Source: Bernardetia sp. MNP-M8
GTDB lineage: Bacteria; Bacteroidota; Bacteroidia; Cytophagales; Bernardetiaceae
Direction: 5' to 3'
DNA: 64,000 nt
NCBI RefSeq assembly: GCF_037126285.1
Contig: NZ_CP147012.1
Location: forward strand, 2,502,001-2,566,000
The position numbers and the translations under genes are program-made. The notes under the pieces were generated by a model, which saw only the letters and a program-made list of their open reading frames with translations, was not told the DNA's origin and made no database searches. Below, piece by piece: positions 33,604 through 43,549 of the stretch. Each line of letters starts with the position of its first letter. Positions within the stretch are counted from its first letter, which is position 1.

Positions 33604-35763
33604 ATGAATTTAGTCCAATTAAAATCCAAAATTTCCTATTATGGACTTTTGGCAGCCTTTTGTACAGGCGTAGTGTTTTTGCCTGCTTGTGGTGATAAAA
33701 AACCAACTGACACAACAGAAGTAAAAGCAGATTCTGTTGTAACAACTACTGAAAAAGAAGAAATTCCTCCTTATGATGGGGAGCGTTTTGCTGATATAAA
33801 AATCTTGCGTTACGAGGTAAAAGGTTTTGATGAGCTTCCTCTTTCTCAAAAGAAACTTCTTTATTATCTTTCAGAAGCTGGGCGTAGTGGACGTGATATT
33901 ACGTATGACCAAAATTACAAACACAATCTTTTGGTCAGAAAAACATTAGAGAATATCTATAAAACTTACAACGGAGATAAATCTGGCGAAGATTGGCAAC
34001 AATTCGAAACCTATTTAAAAAGAGTTTGGTTTTCTAACGGAATTCACCATCATTATTCAGAAAAAAAAATAATGCCTGAATTTTCTTATGAGTTTTTTGA
34101 AAATTTAGTTGCTAACTCAGAAGAAGCTGGTTTTGAAATGCAAGAAGGACAAGATGCAACTGCATTTTTAGCCATGTTAAAGCCTGTTATTTTTGATGCA
34201 AACGTCGATGGAAAGAAAGTAAACAAAACGAAAGGACAAGATTTAGTTAAAACTTCGGCAGCTAATTTTTATGAAAATCTTTCTCAAAAAGAAGTAGAAA
34301 ATTTCTATAAAAGTTTTGCCAATCCGAATGATGAAACACCTATTTCGTATGGTCTGAATTCTCAACTTATAAAAGGAACTACTCCTGATAATGCACTTGT
34401 AGGACTACAAAAAGACGGCGTTTACGAATACAAATATGGAATCGGAACAGCCGAAAAACGTGGACAATACGCAGCAGCATTAGAAAAAATGGTTTATTGG
34501 TTAGAAAAAGCCTCAACAGTTGCCGAATCTGCTAACCAAAAGAAAGTAATTGATTTGCTTGTTCAGTATTACAAAACAGGTGATTTGAAAACCTTTGATG
34601 AAATGTCGATGGCTTGGGTAGAAACAACTGATACTAACGTTGATTTTATTAATGGATTTATTGAAGTCTATGGAGACCCACTTGGTTATCGTGCAAACTA
34701 CGAATCTGTAATTTTTATGGATGATAAAGAAGCCTCAAAACGTATGGCTGTTTTGTCAGAAAATGCACAATATTTTGAAGATAATTCTTCCATTATGGAC
34801 GAACACAAAAAGAAAGAAGTAAAAGGTGTTACATATAGAATCATTACAGTTGTCAATGAAGCTGGAGATGCTGCCCCTTCTACGCCTATCGGAATCAATC
34901 TTCCAAATGCAAACTGGATTAGAAAACAGTATGGTTCGAAGTCGGTTTCTTTAGGAAATATTGAGGATGCCTATAATCACGCATCGGGAGGAAAAACGAC
35001 TGCCGAATTTTATCCAACCGAAGAACTGCAAAATCGTCAGAAAGAATATGGAGATGTAGGTGGAAAAATGCACACAGCACTTCATGAAGTAATTGGACAC
35101 GCTTCTGGACAAATCAACAAAGGAGTAGGAACACCAAAAGAAACACTCAAAAACTACTCTTCTACTTTGGAAGAAGCTCGTGCTGATTTGGTGGCTTTAT
35201 ACTATCTTTTAGACCCAAAATTAGTAGAATTAGGTCTTTTACCTTCTATTGAAGCTGGAAAAGCTGAGTACGATTCTTATATCATGAATGGAATGATGCT
35301 ACAACTTCGTCGTCTTGATGAAGGTGCAGATATTGAAGAAGACCACATGCGTAACCGTCAATTAGTTGCAAAATGGGCATACGAAAAAGGAAAAGCTGAA
35401 AACGTAATTGAGAAAAAAGTAATCGATGACAAAACGTATTTCTTAGTCAATGATTATGATAAATTACGTGTTATTTTTGGAGAGCTTTTGAGAGAAATTC
35501 AGCGACTCAAATCAGAAGGTGATTATGCATCAGCCGAAAAATTAGTAGAAGGATATGGCGTAAAAGTAGATGCAGCAATGCTTAAAGAAGTAAAAGAGCG
35601 TTATGCACAGTTTGATCTAGCACCTTATTCTGGATTTTTACAACCTGTTCTTGAGCCTGTCATGGAAGGCGAAGAAATCAAAGATGTAAAGATTCGCTAT
35701 TCCACTTCTTTTGCAGAACAAATGATAAACTTTAGCGAAAATTATAGCTTTTTGAAACCATAA
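33604..35763 (+). CDS. dipeptidyl-peptidase III (M49 family), lipoprotein
   Basis: 719 residues. Lipobox LPAC near residue 29 after a hydrophobic segment (YYGLLAAFCTGVVF), so it is an envelope-anchored form. The M49 zinc signature HEVIGH is at 494-499 (HExxxH type; the extra residue is unique to DPP III), with the second ligand region EEARAD at 523-528. It removes dipeptides from the N-terminus of small peptides, probably in periplasmic peptide use. Single gene; its terminator lies at 35815-35855. The long N-terminal half (about 60-330) is the usual lobe of the family. Confidence 0.93.
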   Translation: MNLVQLKSKISYYGLLAAFCTGVVFLPACGDKKPTDTTEVKADSVVTTTEKEEIPPYDGERFADIKILRYEVKGFDELPLSQKKLLYYLSEAGRSGRDITYDQNYKHNLLVRKTLENIYKTYNGDKSGEDWQQFETYLKRVWFSNGIHHHYSEKKIMPEFSYEFFENLVANSEEAGFEMQEGQDATAFLAMLKPVIFDANVDGKKVNKTKGQDLVKTSAANFYENLSQKEVENFYKSFANPNDETPISYGLNSQLIKGTTPDNALVGLQKDGVYEYKYGIGTAEKRGQYAAALEKMVYWLEKASTVAESANQKKVIDLLVQYYKTGDLKTFDEMSMAWVETTDTNVDFINGFIEVYGDPLGYRANYESVIFMDDKEASKRMAVLSENAQYFEDNSSIMDEHKKKEVKGVTYRIITVVNEAGDAAPSTPIGINLPNANWIRKQYGSKSVSLGNIEDAYNHASGGKTTAEFYPTEELQNRQKEYGDVGGKMHTALHEVIGHASGQINKGVGTPKETLKNYSSTLEEARADLVALYYLLDPKLVELGLLPSIEAGKAEYDSYIMNGMMLQLRRLDEGADIEEDHMRNRQLVAKWAYEKGKAENVIEKKVIDDKTYFLVNDYDKLRVIFGELLREIQRLKSEGDYASAEKLVEGYGVKVDAAMLKEVKERYAQFDLAPYSGFLQPVLEPVMEGEEIKDVKIRYSTSFAEQMINFSENYSFLKP

Positions 35764-35814
35764 TAAATGTAGCTTATTTTTCATAATAAGAAGCAATTTA
35801 TTTTTTATAAACCC

Positions 35815-35855
35815 AAAAAACCTATTTAGATTAATCTGAATAGGTTTCTTCTTTT
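35815..35855 (+). terminator. intrinsic terminator of the DPP III gene
   Basis: Stem AACCTATTTAGA/TCTGAATAGGTT with 4-nt loop, followed by TCTTCTTTTTAT. Confidence 0.8.
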
Positions 35856-35940
35856 TATAAATTATTGTGATTGATTTCTTACTTTGAATTAACTATTTTT
35901 CTAATTAGATTGTTATCTATTCACACTTAACTTTCTTACT

Positions 35941-36684
35941 ATGAAAAATTTTAAGCTACTCTTTTTTATTGCATTTCTATTTTTGGGAGCTTGTCAATCT
36001 GTAAAAATAGCTGATGGTAAAATTACTTATGATAGAGAATTTGTGTTGTATCAAAAATCTATAGAAAGTTCTATGTCGCCTTCTGTGGAAAAAGTTTATA
36101 CTAATTTAGTTGCTATTACTCCTCAAAATACTAATTTGATTCGAAAAACAATTAATGATGAAGAGTATATCTTAATGGTTACTTGGAAACAAAATGTTTC
36201 ATACTATGAAAAATATTTAGATTCTGCTCATTATAATACTGGAAATTATCCAATATGGGTTACAACAGCACCAGAGTTGGTAGAGAGAATGAAAAAAGAA
36301 AAGACTAAAAGTGTAAATCTAAGACTCAAACAATTATTAGGGTTGCCACCAAATGCTACTTATAGTTATTTTGTCGAAATTTGGGTAAAGCCTCAAGATT
36401 TATTTCGCCCTTGCCCTGATAGTGAAATTACAGATAATAAATGTGATTTATGCTTCCCTGAAAATACAGATACTTCGTATATGAGTTGGGTAAACGAGAA
36501 TAGAGTTAGTCGTTATTATCAGTGTCGAATAGATGAAAAATATCCTTGGACACAGCTCGGTTATACGTATGATTGGAATCCTAAAAACAAATCTCATGTC
36601 GGATTGAGTGAGTTTGTAATAGGCGAAAATAAAAATATTGTAATTAATGCAATTTATACAACAGAAGACTATTTAAAAAAATAG
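35941..36684 (+). CDS. lipoprotein of unknown function
   Basis: 247 residues with lipoprotein signal peptide KNFKLLFFIAFLFLGAC (Cys 18). The mature region has a Cys-containing segment (PCPDSEITDNKCDLCFP) about two-thirds along and ends in a probable beta-rich domain; no family is recognised. Its stop codon directly abuts the ATG of the PIN-domain gene (TAG-ATG, no gap), so the two are translated from one message. Confidence 0.6.
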   Translation: MKNFKLLFFIAFLFLGACQSVKIADGKITYDREFVLYQKSIESSMSPSVEKVYTNLVAITPQNTNLIRKTINDEEYILMVTWKQNVSYYEKYLDSAHYNTGNYPIWVTTAPELVERMKKEKTKSVNLRLKQLLGLPPNATYSYFVEIWVKPQDLFRPCPDSEITDNKCDLCFPENTDTSYMSWVNENRVSRYYQCRIDEKYPWTQLGYTYDWNPKNKSHVGLSEFVIGENKNIVINAIYTTEDYLKK

Positions 36685-37101
36685 ATGAAACCTTTCTTAT
36701 TAGATACAGATACACTGTCCTTTTTTTTGAGAAATGAGAAAAAGAATGAAAAAAAAGTAACTCAAAAAGTAAATGAATACTTGAAGGAAAATCAAAAAAT
36801 CAACATCAGTATTATTACCTATTATGAGCTTTTGAATGGACTTTATTTTGGAGATACAAAAGAACGAACAGCCGAAATTGAAGTGTTTTTGAATAATCAT
36901 ACTATTCTACCAATCAGCAAAAAAGTAGCACAGAAAGCAGCACAAATTTATACACAACTAAGAAGTGAAGGAAATAGTATTGCCCACAACGATATTTTGA
37001 TTGCTGCAACAGCTATCGTTGAAAATTTTGTTCTGACAACCAATAACAACAAGCATTTTGGTAGAATAGATGAATTAAAGACAGAGAACTGGACGAAGTA
37101 G
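36685..37101 (+). CDS. PIN-domain ribonuclease-like protein (VapC family), no antitoxin partner seen
   Basis: 138 residues. Acidic metal site of the PIN fold: D7 (FLLDTDTLSFF), E48 (TYYELLNGL), D103 (AHNDILIAATA) and the TTNNNKHFGRI segment at about 118-127. This places it in the VapC-like single-domain PIN nucleases, typically tRNA- or rRNA-cleaving toxins. The usual small VapB-type antitoxin is absent: the upstream gene is a 247-residue lipoprotein and downstream lie a repeat and a converging gene. It is translationally linked to the lipoprotein. It may be an orphan, a solitary regulator, or paired with an antitoxin elsewhere. Confidence 0.85.
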   Translation: MKPFLLDTDTLSFFLRNEKKNEKKVTQKVNEYLKENQKINISIITYYELLNGLYFGDTKERTAEIEVFLNNHTILPISKKVAQKAAQIYTQLRSEGNSIAHNDILIAATAIVENFVLTTNNNKHFGRIDELKTENWTK

Positions 37102-37118
37102 GAATTGGATATTATTGG

Positions 37119-37158
37119 GTTGTTGGTGTTGCTTCGCTAAAACATCAACAACGACATT
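37119..37158. repeat. dispersed palindrome, family D
   Basis: GTTGTTGGTGT (37119-37129) and ACATCAACAAC (37142-37152) with loop TGCTTCGCTAAA, followed by GACATT. Third clear copy of the family after 12641 and 18487. 18 bp after the PIN gene. Confidence 0.75.
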
Positions 37159-37228
37159 GGAAAAAGAAATTTGAAGTTGTTATCTTCATCAATCATTTAC
37201 CAATCCTAACCTACCGTAATTCAAAAAC

Positions 37229-37576
37229 CTAAGCCTTTTTTACAAATTCAGATTTGAGAGCCATACTTCCAAATCCTGTAATTTTACAATCAATATTATG
37301 GTCGCCATCTGTAATTCTGATATTTTTGACTTTTGTACCCGCTTTTATAGGTTTGGGTGCGCCTTTTACGGGTAAATCTTTTACAATGACAACATCATCA
37401 CCATCTTGTAGAGGATTTCCATTTGCATCGATAACTATATTTTCTTCACTACTTTCTTCATTTTTTGCTGTTTCTGTGTCATTCGGATTCCATTCAAACG
37501 AACATTCAGGACAGTTATATAAATCATCACTTACAGCATATCCATACGGACAAGCACAACTTGGACATTTTTGCAT
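37229..37576 (-). CDS. zinc-ribbon alkylphosphonate-utilisation-type protein (YjdM/PhnA family)
   Basis: 115 residues. The N-terminal zinc ribbon has C4-x2-C7 (CPSCACPYG) and C23-x2-C26 (NCPECSFEW), followed by a compact all-beta domain ([26 protein letters not shown]...[12 protein letters not shown]) that defines the YjdM family. Despite its name, the family's role in phosphonate use is not established. Single gene on the minus strand, converging with the PIN/lipoprotein pair. Confidence 0.88.
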   Translation of the reverse strand: MQKCPSCACPYGYAVSDDLYNCPECSFEWNPNDTETAKNEESSEENIVIDANGNPLQDGDDVVIVKDLPVKGAPKPIKAGTKVKNIRITDGDHNIDCKITGFGSMALKSEFVKKA

Positions 37577-37750
37577 CTTTTGAGGCTTTAAAAAGTTAAC
37601 TAATTTTTAATAAACCCAAATGTACGCCATTTTTAAGGTTAAAGATAACAAACCTATCAAAAATTCATAGACTCAAGTTTTTATTTTCACTAAAATTTAT
37701 TTCCTTTGAGTTGATTAACTCCTTGAGTATAACATTCTATTCCAAAAAAT

Positions 37751-38359
37751 ATGCTTCTAAATCATCTTTTGCATCACTATAAAATCATTTTGGGTTCGCA
37801 GTCGCCACGTCGCAAACAACTTTTATCTTCTATGGATATAGAGTTTGAACAGCGTGTAAAAGACGTAAACGAGGATATTTTACCCAGTTGGAAGACAAAA
37901 GAGGTAGCCCAAAAACTAGCTGAACGAAAAGCAGTAGCACAACAAGAAGAATTAAAAGAAAATGATGTAGATTTTCTGAATGAAGTCTTAATTACTTCTG
38001 ATACAATTGTAGTAATTGAAGATAAGATTTTAAATAAACCTCAAAATGTAGTTGAAGCTAGAGAAATGCTTAATCTTCTTTCAGGAAAAAAACATTTAGT
38101 AATTACAGGGGTTTGTATTTGTACAAAATCCAAATTACATAGCTTTTCAGATGAAACAGAAGTGTTTTTTAAAGAATTAAGCCAAAATGAAATAGACTAT
38201 TATATCCAAAAATACAAACCTTTTGATAAAGCAGGATCGTATGGAGCGCAAGAATGGCTTGGAATGATAGGTATAGAAAAAATAAACGGAAGTTATTTTA
38301 ATGTAATGGGTCTACCTGTGCAGAAACTATACAAAGAATGGATAGATTTCTTAACTTAA
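37751..38359 (+). CDS. Maf-family nucleotide pyrophosphatase
   Basis: 202 residues, full length for the family. Signature ILGSQSPRRKQLLSSM at 13-28, catalytic-site VLITSDTIVVIEDKILNKP (about 78-96), GKKHLVITGVC and DKAGSYGAQEWLGMIGIEKINGSYFNVMGLP. It hydrolyses non-canonical or dTTP/UTP-type nucleotides to the monophosphate (house-cleaning enzyme); the subfamily substrate cannot be read off. Apparently monocistronic. Confidence 0.93.
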   Translation: MLLNHLLHHYKIILGSQSPRRKQLLSSMDIEFEQRVKDVNEDILPSWKTKEVAQKLAERKAVAQQEELKENDVDFLNEVLITSDTIVVIEDKILNKPQNVVEAREMLNLLSGKKHLVITGVCICTKSKLHSFSDETEVFFKELSQNEIDYYIQKYKPFDKAGSYGAQEWLGMIGIEKINGSYFNVMGLPVQKLYKEWIDFLT

Positions 38360-38702
38360 GTGATAAGTAACTTTATTTTTTTTTCTATTTTTCTTAATTA
38401 TTTAGTATATTCATAAATTTTAACATCAAATTAATGGTTAAGATTATTCATTATTTCGTATAAAAAAACATTATTATTACTTAACTAGATTTGAATAAAA
38501 AAATATTTTATATATTTAAAATTATTTAAATAGCATTTTTGTTAAATAATAAATTTCTTATAATCAAAATTTTATCTACATCAAATAAATAAATAAGATT
38601 TGCAAAAATTAAGAAAATAGACGAATTTGCAGTATAAAGAACTGTCCCAAATACGACATTCTTAAAAATATCCTATTCCTGTTACTTTATAATAATTCAA
38701 AT
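38360..38702. other. very AT-rich intergenic region upstream of the TPR gene
   Basis: Only runs of A/T with short poly-A tracts until the promoter at 38599-38629. No ORF, no inverted repeat of note. Confidence 0.5.
38599..38629 (+). promoter_or_regulatory. probable promoter of the TPR/barrel pair
   Basis: TTTG (38599-38602), exactly 19-bp spacer, then CGAATTTG (38622-38629; TA replaced by CG in the -7 box). Leader about 67 nt to ATG 38703. Confidence 0.5.
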
Positions 38703-41666
38703 ATGCCTTTCCAAAACCTACTAAAAAGTGTGGTAGGAATGTGTGTGTCCCTTTTTTTAGTATTCTTTTTGCCATGTTCGTATGTTTTTCCCCAACATCA
38801 TACAGGTATCGGTTCAAACCCACTAGAAAACACCTTCCAAAATGCACTTGATCTCTTTGAACAGCAACATTATGAAGCTGCACAAAAAACTTTTTCGTCT
38901 TATCTCACCTCTGAGAATTCTTCTGTTGTCCCCCAGACCGAATCTACTAAAACAGTAGAAGCTATTTATTATCTACGATTGTGTGAACTCTACCTCAAAA
39001 AATCATATTCAGAGGCAAATAGTATTGAGTTTATCAATCAATATGAACAAACTCTGTATGCTGATAATCTTAAACTCGCTTTAGCAAACTCTTTTTATGA
39101 AGAAGGAAATTATCGACGAGCAGTTTATTATTTTGCCCCTTTAGAAAAATCTCGCCCTACTGAAAAAGAAGAACTAGAAATTAATTTCCGTTTGGCATAT
39201 TCTTATTTCAAAATTAGAAGAAAAAGAGAAGCCTTACAGACATTTTCATCTCTACAATCTAAAAATAATGAGTATTATGCTCAAGCTAGTTATTATATAG
39301 GGTTTATAAATTATGAGCTAGGAAGTTTTGAACAAGCTATAAAATACCTAAATCAAGCAAAATTAGATGCAAAATATACAGAAAGTGCAAATAAGCTGAT
39401 TGCTAAATCTTATTATAGCTTAGAAGAATGTCAAGGTTTGAGTGATTTTCTTTCCTCTATCGCCAACGAAAAACATGATGTAGAACTTTTTTATTATGCT
39501 GCTCAATGTGCATATCTCAATAAGGAATTTGATTTGGCTTATGAATGGTTTGGACGTTATAAACGCAATAGCAAACAGCTTTCAGATTCAGTGGCTTATC
39601 AATATCTCAATACACTTTATGAGACAGAAAAATATGACGAATTTTTAGATTATCAAACTTCTTCTCTTGCTGGTGGCACTTTTTATTCGCCCATTTTACT
39701 TATGAAAGCAAGCATTTATGAGAAACAAAATAATTATAAAAAAGCAGCTTCTACTTATGATGAGTTAGCTGCCTACAATCCGTCTGATGCTGAAAAAGCA
39801 TATTACTCTAAACTAAAGAATCTGTATTTATCAGAAGAGTATGATTTCCTGATTACAGAGAGTGCAAAATTTGAAAAGAAATTTTCTCAAAGTATTTATT
39901 TGCCAGAAGTAGTTCTATTTACAGCTAATGCTTTAGCAGCTATGCAGAGTTCTACAACAGCTATGGCATACTTGAAAGACAAAAAAACTACTGTAAACCA
40001 AGAGCAAATTAAAGAAATGTATGTTCATTTGGCTTTACAATCTATCAAAGAACTTTTCAATCAGTCTTCTTATAATGAGATGAATGAAATGATGAATCAG
40101 TTCAAAAATGAGGTACAACTCAATGATTCTCTTCAAAACTTTATTGATTTTTATACAGCAGAAGCTTTTTTACATACTCAAAAAGTAAGTGAAGCTGAAT
40201 CTTATTACAAAAAAATTCCTTCTTTAAGTCGTTTTTATGCTGATGCAAAATACGGAATGGGAGTTATCAATTTTAATAAAGCAAGTTATAGTAGTGCAGC
40301 CAAACAACAATCACTTGTTTTGTTGGAAGAATATTTGTCTACTCCGACAGGAATTGTAAAAGAAAAAGCTGTAGATGCACTTACTCGTGTAGCAACTATT
40401 TATGCTGCCAATAAACATTATAAAGAAGCAGAAATTAATTTTATGAAAGCTCTAAATTTGGGCGATTCTGAAACAGAGTATATTAATTTTTCTTTAGGTC
40501 AGATTTATTTTGTTCAAAACGATTATTCAAAAGCAATGCATCAGTTTGATAAAGTAATGCAAACACCTAACTCTTTATATGCCCAATATTCACAGATTAT
40601 GAAGGCTAAAATGTATGAAAGCCAAGGAAAGCGTGAAGAAGTGATAGCTCTTCTAAACGATTTTATTAAACGTTATCCTCAAAGTGAAAAATTAAGTGAA
40701 GCTTTATTTAGTCGTGGAAATGCACAAGCAGAACTCAAAAGGTATAAAAATGCAATTAATGATTATACCACATTGATAACAAACTATCCCACTACTAAAG
40801 ATGCAAATTCTGCTTTGAGTTCTTTAGGAAATTTTCCAGAATTTTATGGAGTTGAAGTTGCAAATTTGCAAGAACTTAGAAATATCTATGCAAGCCATAA
40901 TCCCAATTATAATCCTAATACTACTACAAATAGTATTTCTAATCCTACTAACTCAAATGCTACTGCTGCCCTTGAGAAAGAGTTTGATACAGGGTTTAAA
41001 CTTTATGAAAATAATCAGTTATCAGCTGCCATAGCTCAATTTAGAAGTATTGTTAGTAATAACGAAATTGCAGGAACGGTTTATTATGATCGTATTTATT
41101 ATTATTTAGGTAAAAGTTACCAAAAATATGGCGATAATCCTCAAGCGATAAGTAATTTGCAACGAGTAGGAGGAAAGCTTCAAACAGGTGCGCTTTCTGA
41201 TATAGGAGATATTGAGTTTGAAAGAGAAAACTACAATAGTGCTATCACAAATTATAAAAGTTTGGCAAAAATAGCTCCTACTGATGCGATGCGTGTAATG
41301 GCATGGGAAAAACTAACCAAAACGTATTGTATGCAAGAAGACTACGCAACAGCAAATGATTATTTGGCTATTATTCGTAATAAAAAAGCAAATGCAAATG
41401 GTGACTTTATTCGTTTGTATGAAAACAAAATTTTGGCAGGACAACAGCAAGTAGATGAGGCTATTGAAGGTTTTTCAAAATTAGGAAACGATAGGCAAGC
41501 AAGTCCAAAATATGCTTCTGAAGCTCTCTATGAACTAGCAAAACTGATGCACACGATTGGAGATAATCAAAGCGCAAAATCAATTTTGAAAGATTTGAGA
41601 AATCAATTTGCAGAACAGAAAGAAACACAACAGAAAGCAAATAAACTAGCTTTGTTATTGAACTAA
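38703..41666 (+). CDS. large TPR-repeat protein, exported
   Basis: 987 residues with a signal peptide-like N-terminus (VGMCVSLFLVFFLPCSYVFP). The rest is a chain of 34-residue TPR-like helical pairs (for example AIKYLNQAKLDAKYTESAN, AAKQQSLVLLEEYLSTPTG, AINDYTTLITNYPTTKDAN, AISNLQRVGGKLQTGALSD), covering nearly the whole protein in two blocks separated by an Asn-rich linker at about 740-755 (NPNYNPNTTTNS). It is probably a periplasmic scaffold. Followed by an outer-membrane barrel gene 103 bp downstream. This TPR-plus-barrel pairing is common in Bacteroidota, without a defined role. Confidence 0.82.
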   Translation: MPFQNLLKSVVGMCVSLFLVFFLPCSYVFPQHHTGIGSNPLENTFQNALDLFEQQHYEAAQKTFSSYLTSENSSVVPQTESTKTVEAIYYLRLCELYLKKSYSEANSIEFINQYEQTLYADNLKLALANSFYEEGNYRRAVYYFAPLEKSRPTEKEELEINFRLAYSYFKIRRKREALQTFSSLQSKNNEYYAQASYYIGFINYELGSFEQAIKYLNQAKLDAKYTESANKLIAKSYYSLEECQGLSDFLSSIANEKHDVELFYYAAQCAYLNKEFDLAYEWFGRYKRNSKQLSDSVAYQYLNTLYETEKYDEFLDYQTSSLAGGTFYSPILLMKASIYEKQNNYKKAASTYDELAAYNPSDAEKAYYSKLKNLYLSEEYDFLITESAKFEKKFSQSIYLPEVVLFTANALAAMQSSTTAMAYLKDKKTTVNQEQIKEMYVHLALQSIKELFNQSSYNEMNEMMNQFKNEVQLNDSLQNFIDFYTAEAFLHTQKVSEAESYYKKIPSLSRFYADAKYGMGVINFNKASYSSAAKQQSLVLLEEYLSTPTGIVKEKAVDALTRVATIYAANKHYKEAEINFMKALNLGDSETEYINFSLGQIYFVQNDYSKAMHQFDKVMQTPNSLYAQYSQIMKAKMYESQGKREEVIALLNDFIKRYPQSEKLSEALFSRGNAQAELKRYKNAINDYTTLITNYPTTKDANSALSSLGNFPEFYGVEVANLQELRNIYASHNPNYNPNTTTNSISNPTNSNATAALEKEFDTGFKLYENNQLSAAIAQFRSIVSNNEIAGTVYYDRIYYYLGKSYQKYGDNPQAISNLQRVGGKLQTGALSDIGDIEFERENYNSAITNYKSLAKIAPTDAMRVMAWEKLTKTYCMQEDYATANDYLAIIRNKKANANGDFIRLYENKILAGQQQVDEAIEGFSKLGNDRQASPKYASEALYELAKLMHTIGDNQSAKSILKDLRNQFAEQKETQQKANKLALLLN

Positions 41667-41691
41667 AAATACCCTACAATAATAATTAAAT

Positions 41692-41725
41692 AATTTGTTG
41701 TTGGTATTATAACTAACAACAAATT
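41692..41725. repeat. intercistronic hairpin between the TPR and barrel genes
   Basis: AATTTGTTGTT (41692-41702) pairs with AACAACAAATT (41715-41725). Weak T-tract, so it could attenuate rather than stop transcription, or stabilise the upstream message. Confidence 0.6.
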
Positions 41726-41769
41726 AATTTGAAAATTCTATCCCAACCAAAAAATAGCTTAATTCCAGC

Positions 41770-43503
41770 ATGAAAAAAACAGCTACAAAAATATTTACCG
41801 TTTACTTTTTCATTCCTTTACTGACCGTTTTTTCATTGATTTTTGGTCAGGAAGTTTTGGCTCAAGGTCAAGCTGAACTAGAGGAAGAAAATGTTGAGGT
41901 GCGTAAAACCAATGAATTCGAATTGATTGCAAAACCTCCTATCAAAACAAATGCTGAAATTACTCCTCTTCCAACTTTAGAAGTTTCGAAGGATGCAGAG
42001 ATTGATTTTAGCGAGACAATGACTTTTAATAGACTTACTTTTAGAGAAATTCCGAACGAACTTGCACCAACAATTCCGAAAGAGCTTTTGGGAAACTATG
42101 TAAAGGCTGGTTTGGGAAATTATATAACCCCTTATTTTGAAGGATTTTATAGTCGTGATTTTAATGAGAGGAATAAATTAGGCGTTTTTGCTCATCATCT
42201 TTCATCTATGAATGGCGTTGTTGATGGTCAAAATTCAGGTTATGGAAATACAAACCTATTGCTTTTTGCAGAACATAAAAAAGAGAAATTTGTCTTAGCT
42301 TCTTCTATCAATTATAATTTGGAAAGAGTGCATTATTATGGTTATGACCAAAATATAGAAGCTCCAGACAAAAGAGATATTAGGCAAACTTATCACAGGT
42401 TAGAAACCAAAATTGATATGTCATCGCTTCCTAAAAAAGATGAATTTGGAGATTCTAGTGCTGATAAATTAGCTTATAAAGTTTCTGTAGGATTTAATTA
42501 TTTTGCTGCAAGAGATAATGTAAGCGAATGGCAAATACCTATTTTAGGTAAAGTTTTGTATTCTATTTCTGAAAAATCAAAATTAAAGATAGAAACACAA
42601 TTGCATCAAACTGGGCAGAAAAGTAATTTTCTAAATATAGACAATCAGACTATCAAACTAACAAATGATAGAACACTAGTTAGTTTTGTGCCTTCTTATA
42701 ATTTTTCTGTTGAAAATTTGACATTAAATGTAGGGGCTGGAATAGCATATAGTTCAGATTCTTTACTAGAAAACTCAACTGGAAATACTCTTTTTTTCTA
42801 TCCAAACATTGATTTTTCTTATCAAATTACTAAAGATAAACTTTGGGTTTTAGGAGAGATAAGTGGAGGAGTGAAACCTCAATTTTTGCGAATGCTGACT
42901 GTTCAAAATCCTTTTTTAGCTTCTGTTCAACCACTTAGTCATACTTTTTCGCAAGTTGATGCAAACTTAGCCATTCAAGCAAAAATCAATAAAAATCTAA
43001 AAGCAAATGCAGAAATTGGTTTTGCCATGTATGATAATATGCCATTTTTTGCTCCTTCTGTATCAGATTCTTCACAATTTGGTTTGTTGTATGATAAAGT
43101 AAATGTTTTACGTTTAGGAGTTTCGTCTGAATATCAAAAAAATAGTTTGAACGCTCGTTTGTCAGCTAATTATTTTGGTTACTCACTTACTGATTTGGAT
43201 GTTGCTCATCACCGTCCTAGTTTTCAAACAAGTTTGAGTGTGGGTTATACGTTTATAGAAAAACTCAAAACAGAGCTTACATTACAACAGCTTTTTGGAA
43301 TCAAAACTCAAAACCCTGTTTCTGAAACAACTTATGATTTGAAACCAATAAATGATTTGAGTATTTCGGTTTCTTATAAATTTACTGACCAAATTTCTGC
43401 TTTTGCAAATGGATATAATTTGATTGGACAGAATTATCAACGCTTTGTTTATTATCCAAATAACGGAATTACAGTTGTTGTAGGGGGAAAATATATCTTC
43501 TAG
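41770..43503 (+). CDS. outer-membrane beta-barrel protein paired with the TPR protein
   Basis: 577 residues. Signal peptide 1-32 (ending EVLAQ). The following ~75 residues are Pro/Glu-rich and periplasmic. From about residue 110 the sequence alternates hydrophobic and polar residues in strand-length pieces (YVKAGLGNYITPYFEGFYSR ... FVLASSINYNLERV ... LSISVSYKFTDQISAFANGYNLIGQNYQR), ending in an aromatic-rich strand VVVGGKYIF as barrel proteins do. No TonB plug domain is visible, so it looks like a plugless TonB-receptor-type barrel. The preceding TPR gene is a likely partner. Confidence 0.75.
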   Translation: MKKTATKIFTVYFFIPLLTVFSLIFGQEVLAQGQAELEEENVEVRKTNEFELIAKPPIKTNAEITPLPTLEVSKDAEIDFSETMTFNRLTFREIPNELAPTIPKELLGNYVKAGLGNYITPYFEGFYSRDFNERNKLGVFAHHLSSMNGVVDGQNSGYGNTNLLLFAEHKKEKFVLASSINYNLERVHYYGYDQNIEAPDKRDIRQTYHRLETKIDMSSLPKKDEFGDSSADKLAYKVSVGFNYFAARDNVSEWQIPILGKVLYSISEKSKLKIETQLHQTGQKSNFLNIDNQTIKLTNDRTLVSFVPSYNFSVENLTLNVGAGIAYSSDSLLENSTGNTLFFYPNIDFSYQITKDKLWVLGEISGGVKPQFLRMLTVQNPFLASVQPLSHTFSQVDANLAIQAKINKNLKANAEIGFAMYDNMPFFAPSVSDSSQFGLLYDKVNVLRLGVSSEYQKNSLNARLSANYFGYSLTDLDVAHHRPSFQTSLSVGYTFIEKLKTELTLQQLFGIKTQNPVSETTYDLKPINDLSISVSYKFTDQISAFANGYNLIGQNYQRFVYYPNNGITVVVGGKYIF

Positions 43504-43510
43504 AAATAAA

Positions 43511-43544
43511 TTGAACGGTTTGTTCTAAACTAACCGTTCAATAT
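43511..43544. terminator. bidirectional terminator between two convergent genes
   Basis: TTGAACGGTT (43511-43520) pairs with AACCGTTCAA (43532-43541), then ATTTTATTT. Confidence 0.7.
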
Positions 43545-43549
43545 TTTAT

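Noticed and set aside
37254-37583. 109-residue plus-strand ORF
   Set aside because: Antisense to the YjdM/PhnA-like gene; a shadow.
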